Shown here piece by piece: positions 8,200 to 13,689 of a stretch of 15,211 nucleotides of DNA. Every line of letters starts with the position of its first letter. The first letter of the stretch is position 1. The notes beneath the pieces were generated by a model that did not search any database, had not been told where the DNA came from, and saw only the letters and a program-made list of their open reading frames with translations. Location: assembly GCA_900753295.1 (NCBI GenBank), contig CAADYQ010000167.1, positions 1 through 15,211 of the forward strand. Reading direction: 5' to 3'. The translations under genes and the position numbers were made by a program. Source of the DNA: Clostridia bacterium (lineage in GTDB: Bacteria > Bacillota > Clostridia > Oscillospirales > CAG-272).

Positions 8200-9846
8200 T
8201 CACAATTTTTTATGCGGCGCCGGCGCGTTTGCGGCTATCACCGCAAGAGCGGTCTTAAGACCGTCAAGCGCCGCGCTCGTAATGCCGCCGGCATATCCGG
8301 CGCCCTCGCCGCACGGATATACAGCGCCCTTGCCGGGAGCGCGCCTATCCTCCCCGCGCAGTATGCGCAGCGGGGCGGAGGTCCTCGTTTCAACACCGGA
8401 AAGGATAACATCCGGTGCGCCGAAGCCCGCTATGCGCGAATCGAACACCGTAAGCCCGCGGCAAAGTCCGCGGCATATCTGTTCGGGAAGGACATCCCAA
8501 AGGTCGGCACACTTCCATTCTCCGCGCGTGTATGTCGGCATTATGCGGGACGGCTCCGCAAGCGCGGTCCCCGCGCTGTGTCTGCCCGCCATAAAATCCC
8601 CCGCCGTCTCTACCGGCACGGCATAATTCCTGCCACCGGCGACAAACGCCGCACGCTCAAGCCTGCGCTGAAATTCTATGCCTACGCGCAGCGTATCGCC
8701 GCAGTCGGACGGGAGCACGCTTACGGCAAGAGCCGAGTTGGAGTTTTTCCCCGCACGGGCGTGCGAGCTCATTCCGTTTACGACCACGCCGCCCGCCTCG
8801 CTGGCGGCAGCTATGACCTCGCCGCCCGGACACATGCAGAATGTATAAACGCCGCGTTCGCCGCGTGTATCCGAAAGCGTATATTCGGCGTGACCGAGAC
8901 GTTCGTCGCCCGCATGGGAGCCGAACATGGCGCGGTCGATATCCTCTGTCAGATGCTCGACACGCACGCCGACCGAAAACGGCTTCGGCTCCGCTGCGTA
9001 GCCGTTTGAAATAAGATATTCGTATGTATCGCGCGCACTGTGTCCGGTCGCAAGCAGCAAAGCGCCGCAGTGAATGTCGCCTGCCGTGGTGTGTGCGTTA
9101 AGTGAGCCGTCCGGCAGCTCGCCGATGCCGTCAAGCCGGCAGCGGTATATCACCCTGCCGCCGCACTCGGTTATGCGGTCGATGAGACGCGCCACAACGC
9201 CGCGCAGCAGATCGGTCCCCACGTGCGGCTTTGAGCGCCACATTATCTCCTCCGGCGCGCCGAATTCACACAGCCGCCGCATTACATATGATATGTGCGG
9301 GTCCCCAATGCGCGTTACCAATTTCCCGTCGGAAAATGTTCCCGCGCCGCCCGCGCCGAACTGCACGTTTGACTCCGGGTCAAGCTCTCCGCCCGCAAAA
9401 AAGCCGTCAACGCGGCGCACGCGCTCATCGGCGGCGTCGCCGCGGTCAATAAGGATCGGACAATAGCCCGCCTCGGCGAGCATGAGCGCGGCAAACATCC
9501 CGCACGGTCCCATACCCACCACAAGCGGAGGCGCTGTCAGCGGCGAAGTGCCGCGCACGATCTCAAAGCTGTCGTCCGGCATCTCGCGCACGCCCTCATC
9601 GGCGGCGCGGCGGGCATCAACAGAAAAAGGCTCGTCCGCCTCGACAGCCACGGTATATACAAAACGTATCATGTCGCGCCTGCGGGCATCGACAGACCTT
9701 CTGTAAAGGTGAAAACGAAGCGGCACACCGTCCGCTCCTATCCGCTTCATCATTCTTGCGGCGGCGTCAAGAGCCGCCGCATCGCCGGCTGTGAACGGAA
9801 GCACTATCGGTCCCGTAAGCAGTCGGCGAAGCGTAATTTTGCTCAT
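8200..9846 (-). CDS. COG2509-type NAD(P)/FAD-dependent oxidoreductase
   Basis: This 548-residue flavoprotein belongs to the uncharacterised FAD-dependent dehydrogenase group COG2509. After a roughly 100-residue N-terminal domain comes the dinucleotide-binding loop VVGMGPCGMFAALMLAEAG (GxGxxG at 111-116), then NVQFGAGGAGTFSDGKL at 160-176, and near the C-terminus CGEGAGYAGGITSAALDG, which closes the FAD site. No signal peptide or membrane helix is visible, so it should be cytosolic. GGAGAT is placed 9 nt before the ATG, which is 21 nt after the cdaR stop. It ends 10 nt before rseC. The physiological substrate of this family is not established; neighbouring rseC could be a redox partner. Family assignment is firm, function is not. 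Confidence 0.88.
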   Translation of the reverse strand: MSKITLRRLLTGPIVLPFTAGDAAALDAAARMMKRIGADGVPLRFHLYRRSVDARRRDMIRFVYTVAVEADEPFSVDARRAADEGVREMPDDSFEIVRGTSPLTAPPLVVGMGPCGMFAALMLAEAGYCPILIDRGDAADERVRRVDGFFAGGELDPESNVQFGAGGAGTFSDGKLVTRIGDPHISYVMRRLCEFGAPEEIMWRSKPHVGTDLLRGVVARLIDRITECGGRVIYRCRLDGIGELPDGSLNAHTTAGDIHCGALLLATGHSARDTYEYLISNGYAAEPKPFSVGVRVEHLTEDIDRAMFGSHAGDERLGHAEYTLSDTRGERGVYTFCMCPGGEVIAAASEAGGVVVNGMSSHARAGKNSNSALAVSVLPSDCGDTLRVGIEFQRRLERAAFVAGGRNYAVPVETAGDFMAGRHSAGTALAEPSRIMPTYTRGEWKCADLWDVLPEQICRGLCRGLTVFDSRIAGFGAPDVILSGVETRTSAPLRILRGEDRRAPGKGAVYPCGEGAGYAGGITSAALDGLKTALAVIAANAPAPHKKL

Positions 9847-9867
9847 ATATGAATTATCTCCGATCGG

Positions 9868-10917
9868 TCATTGTTCTCCTGTCTCGGGCACATTTTCCGG
9901 CTCGGGCAGGTCGGTCTCGTCACCGCCGGTCGTTTCCGGCGCTTTTTCCTCGAATATCAGCTTTATGGTCACGCTGTCGGGCGCGCCGCTGAAGCTGACA
10001 CCTCCGGGCAGCATTGCCTCGGTAAGCTGTATCGTGTATTCGGTCACTTCATCCGACATCACGGTGAAGATCGTCAGTTCTTCCACCGATGCAAGTAACT
10101 TGGGGTCGCCGCGCAGTGTTACGGATGATGCCGACATCGTACAGCCGCGATAAGCCGCTCCGGAAAAACCGGGCGAAAGTTCAACTGTCAGCGGCACCGT
10201 TTTTTCAGTGTGTATCGACACCGATACGGTTATATCCCGCGTTTCAAGGCGCAGATATTTGCTGTCAAGCGGGATGCCGTCTTTATCGACAGGCTCAAGC
10301 ACGCCGGTCGCCACCATGCCGGTGGTCAGCTCGCCAAGTTCGATCTCGGCACGTGCGCCCGCTATCCTTGAAAGCAGCTCGCGCGGTCCGCAGACCTTCA
10401 CGGTCTCGATGTTCTTTTCTATCCGGTCGATGGTATAAGCGGATTCTATCCGGTACTTTGGCACTACCTCCACCGGCACCTCGCGCTCCGCAAGCTCATC
10501 GGTATAAATGTTCACAGCCGACGGCTCGGTGTTCAGGCGTTCCACGTCGGCAGGAAGATCCACGAGCACCGAGACAAGGTGGCGCTCTGCTGTCGTAAGA
10601 CTGCCCACATTAACATACGCGCGGAAATCCTCCGAGCTCAACTTGTTTATATCTCCGCGCTTGCCACGCACCGTAACGCTGACTGCGCTTTCCTCAAGGT
10701 TTATGACCGACATATTGCTTATTTCCGCAAGCGTCTCCGAGCCTTCGATCTCGATAGGGATAAGCGTGAACGTTTTTTCATAATCGTCGGAATCGTTATC
10801 CACAACGTAAAGCCAGATGACGAACGCAAGAAGAAGGCATACTATGCGTGCGATTATCTGAAGCCCGCCCTGCTTTGCCTCGGGTGCGCCGTATTCGTTT
10901 TCGTCTGTTTTTTTCAT
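9868..10917 (-). CDS. cdaR: YbbR-domain protein CdaR, regulator of diadenylate cyclase
   Basis: CdaR is a membrane-anchored extracytoplasmic protein that binds and modulates CdaA. From the ATG at 10917 it has 349 residues: a short cytoplasmic N-terminus, one transmembrane helix at about 19-39 (IIARIVCLLLAFVIWLYVV), and about three YbbR repeats (roughly 52-140, 145-233 and 238-322). Each repeat has the beta-rich pattern seen in, for example, VRGKRGDINKLSSEDFRAYV and VCGPRELLSRIAGARAEIEL. The C-terminus is an acidic Pro/Glu-rich tail from about 323. The start is fixed by AAGGAGGT 9 nt upstream, which comes immediately after the cdaA TGA; the frame stays open upstream to 11007 but that part overlaps cdaA and has a lysine/arginine-rich shadow sequence. 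B. subtilis CdaR is longer with four repeats, so this is a shorter version. Confidence 0.9.
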   Translation of the reverse strand: MKKTDENEYGAPEAKQGGLQIIARIVCLLLAFVIWLYVVDNDSDDYEKTFTLIPIEIEGSETLAEISNMSVINLEESAVSVTVRGKRGDINKLSSEDFRAYVNVGSLTTAERHLVSVLVDLPADVERLNTEPSAVNIYTDELAEREVPVEVVPKYRIESAYTIDRIEKNIETVKVCGPRELLSRIAGARAEIELGELTTGMVATGVLEPVDKDGIPLDSKYLRLETRDITVSVSIHTEKTVPLTVELSPGFSGAAYRGCTMSASSVTLRGDPKLLASVEELTIFTVMSDEVTEYTIQLTEAMLPGGVSFSGAPDSVTIKLIFEEKAPETTGGDETDLPEPENVPETGEQ

Positions 10918-10933
10918 TTCGGCGGCACCTCCT

Positions 10934-11884
10934 TCAGCAATCTTCACCATCGTCCCGTCCGGGACCGTTCTTTTTCTTTTCCGCGCGTTTTTTCGCGCGT
11001 GCGGCACGGCGGCTTATCTTGCGCACCGGTCCTTCGTCGGGAACGAGATACCCAACGAGCCGCTGTTTGAGCGTTGCGTAATTGAAATTGCGTTCAAGCT
11101 CGCCGTCAACGGCGATAGATATCGTACCCGTCTCCTCTGACACGACTATGACCACGGCGTCGCTCACCTCGCTGAGTCCGAGAGCCGCGCGGTGGCGCGT
11201 ACCGAGATCCTTGTTGACATCCTTGCCGGAGAGCGGCAGGTAGCACCCGGCGGCATATATCCGACGGTCGCGAATTATGACCGCGCCGTCATGAAGCGGC
11301 GCCTTGTTCACAAAAATATTTCGCAGGAGCGGAGATGACATTTCCGCGTTGAGAATGACTCCCTGCCCCAGATATTCGCCGAGCTTTGTGTTGCGCTCTA
11401 TGGCAATGAGCGCGCCGGTGCGTGTACGCGCAAGCGCGTCCGCCGCCTCGCTCAGGACATCCGCCATTTCCACTATCTTTTTCATCTCGCCGGCGTTCAG
11501 GCTTTTGAGTCCCTTTATCGGCGTTGTGCCGAAGCGCTCGAGCGCCGCGCGCAGGTCGGACTGGAAGATGACTATTATCGCTATCATACCGACCTGGTAG
11601 AAGTTCTGAAGCACAAACTTCAGCGCCTTGAGGTTGAGCGCGATGCTTAGTAGCATCACCGCCACAACAAAAAGCAGACCTATCGCAAGTCTGCCGGCTC
11701 GGCGGTTGCGTATAAAGCGGTAAATGTAAAACAGAAGAGCCGCAAGTATGAGTATGTCGATAAAATCGGTGAATTTTACGCCGCGCAGGGCGTCGATTAT
11801 ATATGAATTGCAAAACTCTGCCGCCGTTTTGAAAAAGGAGACGAGCTTTTCAAAAAACGCTGTTCCAGCGCAGAAAACTGCCAT
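10934..11884 (-). CDS. cdaA: Membrane-associated diadenylate cyclase CdaA
   Basis: CdaA condenses two ATP to c-di-AMP, the second messenger that controls potassium and osmolyte balance and cell wall homeostasis. The 316 residues start with hydrophobic segments (about 39-57, 66-84 and 96-108) followed by the DisA_N/DAC domain. Catalytic motifs are present: DGA at 199-201 in KAPLHDGAVII and RHR at 230-232 in GTRHRAALG, plus SEETG at 249-253. The C-terminus is a highly basic tail (RRAARAKKRAEKKKNG) of about 30 residues. The N-terminus is about 35 residues longer than the usual first membrane helix, and the ribosome binding site is weak (purine-rich AGAAAGAAGCGG), so the start is less certain than the identity. 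It is the first gene of the nine-gene run, 16 nt before cdaR, and has a good sigma-A type promoter upstream. Confidence 0.96.
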   Translation of the reverse strand: MAVFCAGTAFFEKLVSFFKTAAEFCNSYIIDALRGVKFTDFIDILILAALLFYIYRFIRNRRAGRLAIGLLFVVAVMLLSIALNLKALKFVLQNFYQVGMIAIIVIFQSDLRAALERFGTTPIKGLKSLNAGEMKKIVEMADVLSEAADALARTRTGALIAIERNTKLGEYLGQGVILNAEMSSPLLRNIFVNKAPLHDGAVIIRDRRIYAAGCYLPLSGKDVNKDLGTRHRAALGLSEVSDAVVIVVSEETGTISIAVDGELERNFNYATLKQRLVGYLVPDEGPVRKISRRAARAKKRAEKKKNGPGRDDGEDC

Positions 11885-11910
11885 GCGATCTACCGCTTCT
11901 TTCTGTGATA

Positions 11911-11939
11911 TAGACTACTTAGATTTAGTCAATTATAAT
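11911..11939 (+). promoter_or_regulatory. Candidate promoter for the alcohol dehydrogenase gene
   Basis: On the plus strand TAGACT (11911-11916) is separated by 17 bp from a perfect TATAAT (11934-11939). A start near 11946 would leave a leader of about 217 nt before the dehydrogenase ATG. The -35 matches consensus at four of six positions. It overlaps the cdaA promoter on the other strand. A second possible -10, TACAAT at about 12105-12110, lacks a convincing -35. Confidence 0.5.
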
Positions 11940-11966
11940 ATTACCACAACTCAACGTTTTTTTCAA
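11938..11966 (-). promoter_or_regulatory. Candidate sigma-A promoter for the cdaA operon
   Basis: On the minus strand TTGAAA (11961-11966) is followed after 17 bp by TAATAT (11938-11943). Transcription would start near 11931, about 47 nt before the cdaA ATG. Spacing is ideal and both boxes are close to consensus. The surrounding 100 bp are strikingly AT-rich compared with the coding DNA. Confidence 0.6.
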
Positions 11967-12001
11967 TACCTTTTTAATATATATCAGAAAAAAATAAATG
12001 G

Positions 12002-12041
12002 AAAAACGGGTCTGCAAAAGGTCGGCATTCCAAAGACCCGC
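12002..12041 (-). terminator. Terminator-like inverted repeat upstream of the cdaA promoter
   Basis: Arms CGGGTCT (12007-12013) and AGACCCG (12034-12040) are perfectly complementary, with a 20-nt loop; a G-U pair can extend the stem to 8 bp. On the minus strand the stem is followed by five Us, so it reads as an intrinsic terminator that would stop any minus-strand transcript entering from the right, just before the cdaA promoter. On the plus strand the same stem would be part of the dehydrogenase leader RNA. The loop is long for a standard terminator. Confidence 0.4.
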
Positions 12042-12139
12042 GGCGGCGCCCCGGCAAGCCGCGCGGCATGCATGCGCGGTCATACTCCGTTAATAATTAT
12101 GGTGTACAATATCAAACAGAAAAGCCGCCTCCCGGCGGT
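12039..12139 (+). other. Hairpin-rich leader region of the alcohol dehydrogenase gene
   Basis: Several stems can form in this stretch: CGCGGC (12039-12044) with GCCGCG (12058-12063); alternatively CCGCGC (12059-12064) with GCGCGG (12074-12079), which shares bases with the first and contains the palindrome GCATGCATGC (12066-12075); and GCCGCC-TCCC-GGCGGT (12124-12139), close upstream of the AAAGGA ribosome binding site at 12146-12151. The first two stems are mutually exclusive. I do not recognise a known riboswitch class. Confidence 0.35.
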
Positions 12140-12162
12140 CAGATAAAAGGACGTTCCATATC

Positions 12163-13269
12163 ATGAAATTTTCGCTCGATATACCCGTAAGGATCATCTC
12201 GGGGCGCGGCTGCATAGGTGCAAACCGCAATGCGCTCCGCCTCGGCAAAAATGCCGCGATAGTTTGCGGCAAGCACGGAGCCGCATCCTCCGGCGCGCTC
12301 GGAGACGTCACAAGCGCGCTTGACGCGCTCGGCATGAAATACGAAATATTTGACGGCGCACTTCCCAACCCGCCGCTCACATCGGCATACGATATCGGAT
12401 GCCGCGCCGCGGCGTGCCATGCCGATCTCGTCATAGGCATCGGCGGCGGCTCTGCCATGGACACGGCAAAAGCCGTGGCGGCATTTGCCGCCAATCCCGG
12501 AATAGCTCCGGAGGAGCTTTACGCCCCCGCCGCGCTTACAGCCGAGCCGTTGCCGCTCGTGCTCGTCCCGACGACAGCCGGCACAGGCAGCGAGGCGAAT
12601 CCCTACTCGGTGCTGACGCTTCCCGACGGCAGACACAAAAAGACATACGCCGGACGCGGCGCGTGGGCGCGCGTGGCGTTCGTTGACCCCGCATACACGG
12701 CATCGATGGGGCGCAACGGCACTATAAGCACCGCCCTTGACGCAATGGCGCACGCCATGGAGTCATACCTCTCGCCCAAGTCGGACGCCCTCTCGCGCAT
12801 GCTGGCGCTCTACGCCGGACGCGCTATATGGGATGTTATATCCGAATACCCGGACAGCTACACCGACGAAATGCGCGACGCGCTCGCATATGCCTCCTGC
12901 GCCGCAGGAGCCGCGATAAGCATAACCGGGACCGGCTTCCCGCACCCGCTCGGATACAGCCTGACGCTGCTTGACGGCATTCCCCACGGCAGAGCGTGCG
13001 CGGTATTCCACGGAGACTATATCGAATACAACCAGAAAACGCCCGAGGGAGCGGCGCTCATCGCCGAATTCGCTGCCGGGATCGGTACAAAGCCGCGTCT
13101 GCTTGCCGAATATCTGCCCGCTCTCGCGGCAGTCGATCTGCACTTTACCGCGGCGGAGATCGCCGAGCACGTAGACCTGATAAAGTGCGCAAAAAATTAT
13201 GTGAACAGCCCTTACGTCCTCTCGGACGAAGAAAAGCTGGAGATATACCGCAAGCATTTCGGGAAATAA
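12163..13269 (+). CDS. Iron-containing alcohol dehydrogenase family protein
   Basis: This 368-residue cytosolic oxidoreductase belongs to the Fe-dependent alcohol dehydrogenase family (Fe-ADH), which interconverts alcohols and aldehydes or ketones with NAD(P)H. The nucleotide-binding motif GGGSAMDTAKA is at 94-104 and TTAGTGSE at 137-144. The four expected metal ligands are all present: D193 and H197 in LDAMAHAMESY, H261 in GFPHPLGY and H275 in GIPHGRA. Length is typical. AAAGGA lies 11 nt before the ATG. It is the only plus-strand gene, divergent from cdaA and convergent with the small XRE gene, with codon use like its neighbours, so no sign of recent transfer. Substrate cannot be inferred; butanol, propanediol and glycerol-type enzymes all share these motifs. 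Confidence 0.93.
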   Translation: MKFSLDIPVRIISGRGCIGANRNALRLGKNAAIVCGKHGAASSGALGDVTSALDALGMKYEIFDGALPNPPLTSAYDIGCRAAACHADLVIGIGGGSAMDTAKAVAAFAANPGIAPEELYAPAALTAEPLPLVLVPTTAGTGSEANPYSVLTLPDGRHKKTYAGRGAWARVAFVDPAYTASMGRNGTISTALDAMAHAMESYLSPKSDALSRMLALYAGRAIWDVISEYPDSYTDEMRDALAYASCAAGAAISITGTGFPHPLGYSLTLLDGIPHGRACAVFHGDYIEYNQKTPEGAALIAEFAAGIGTKPRLLAEYLPALAAVDLHFTAAEIAEHVDLIKCAKNYVNSPYVLSDEEKLEIYRKHFGK

Positions 13270-13292
13270 GCGAAGGCAGACCGGCGCTTCGC
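13267..13292 (-). terminator. Possible terminator of the XRE gene
   Basis: On the minus strand GCGAAG and CTTCGC (13287-13292 and 13270-13275) form a 6-bp stem with an 11-nt loop, followed by TTATTT, which overlaps the end of the dehydrogenase gene. It comes 22 nt after the XRE stop. The T-tract is interrupted, so this is weak. Confidence 0.33.
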
Positions 13293-13314
13293 CCGATGCG
13301 CCCGGAAGCCCGGC

Positions 13315-13551
13315 TTATTGGTTTACGTCATGCGCGTTCTCATTGAAAAAATCATCGGTACTGCATCCGAGGATGCGCGCAAGCTGCGGGAGCAGCGTGA
13401 TATCGGGATAGCACGTTCCCGCCTCCCACTTGCAGACAGCCTGTGCGGTTATCCCCATAAGCTTTCCGAAGTTGCGCTGTGACAATCCATTTTCGCGCCT
13501 GTACCGCTTTACTCTCTCTGAAATATTTATTCCTCTGTCGCGAATATCCAT
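13315..13551 (-). CDS. Small XRE/Cro-type helix-turn-helix regulator
   Basis: This 78-residue protein is almost wholly one HTH_3 domain: ISERVKRYRRENGLSQ, then the helix-turn-helix FGKLMGITAQAVCKWEAG, then PDITLLPQLARILGCSTDDFF. It should be a DNA-binding repressor or activator without a separate ligand domain. I chose the ATG at 13551 because GGAGGT lies 5 nt upstream; the frame is open further up to 13662 but that part crosses a strong inverted repeat and does not look like coding sequence. A 7-bp inverted repeat (GAATATC/GATATTC) flanks the ribosome binding site and start codon and may be an operator or an RNA stem. It lies between a convergent alcohol dehydrogenase and a co-directional ftsK; its target is unknown, with self-control the simplest guess. 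Confidence 0.85.
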   Translation of the reverse strand: MDIRDRGINISERVKRYRRENGLSQRNFGKLMGITAQAVCKWEAGTCYPDITLLPQLARILGCSTDDFFNENAHDVNQ

Positions 13552-13578
13552 CTCACACCTCCCGATGCTCTGATATTC
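13542..13578 (-). promoter_or_regulatory. Inverted repeat around the XRE gene start
   Basis: GAATATC at 13572-13578 and GATATTC at 13542-13548 (minus strand) are perfectly complementary, 23 nt apart. The ribosome binding site GGAGGT (13557-13562) and the ATG (13549-13551) lie between the arms. It could be an operator for the encoded protein or a weak stem that presents the start site. Seven-base AT-rich arms can arise by chance. Confidence 0.3.
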
Positions 13579-13630
13579 CGACACTCCCGCCGCCAAAAAG
13601 GTTGGGGAGCGTGAGGGATCATTTTTACAC

Positions 13631-13689
13631 ATCATGGGGCTGCCGAAAAGCTCAAAGCTCATCTCGGCAGCCCCATGATATTATTTTTT
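13631..13689 (+). terminator. Perfect 16-bp inverted repeat with T-tract between XRE gene and ftsK
   Basis: The arms 13631-13646 and 13664-13679 (starting ATCATGGGGCTGCCGA) are perfectly complementary over 16 bp, with a 17-nt loop carrying the tandem repeat AAAGCTCAAAGCTC. On the plus strand the stem is followed by ATTATTTTTTATT, so it reads as a strong intrinsic terminator for rightward transcripts, most simply those of the alcohol dehydrogenase gene 360 nt upstream. On the minus strand, where ftsK ends at 13688, no T-tract follows the stem, although such a stem may still stabilise the ftsK mRNA 3' end. Confidence 0.65.

Noticed and set aside
10918..11007. Longer cdaR starting at 11007
   Set aside because: The added 30 residues are a basic shadow of the cdaA tail; AAGGAGGT 9 nt before the ATG at 10917 decides the start.
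11748..12146. 132-codon plus-strand frame across the cdaA/ADH intergenic region
   Set aside because: Half is antisense to cdaA and half is AT-rich promoter DNA and GC-rich hairpins; there is no ribosome binding site or family resemblance.
13552..13662. Longer XRE protein of 115 residues starting at 13662
   Set aside because: The extension runs out of the loop of the 16-bp inverted repeat and has no HTH-related sequence; the ATG at 13551 has GGAGGT 5 nt upstream.
13552..13687. Possible mobile element ends or attachment site around the inverted repeat
   Set aside because: No transposase, integrase, target duplication or tRNA gene is nearby, and the T-tract makes a terminator the simpler reading.
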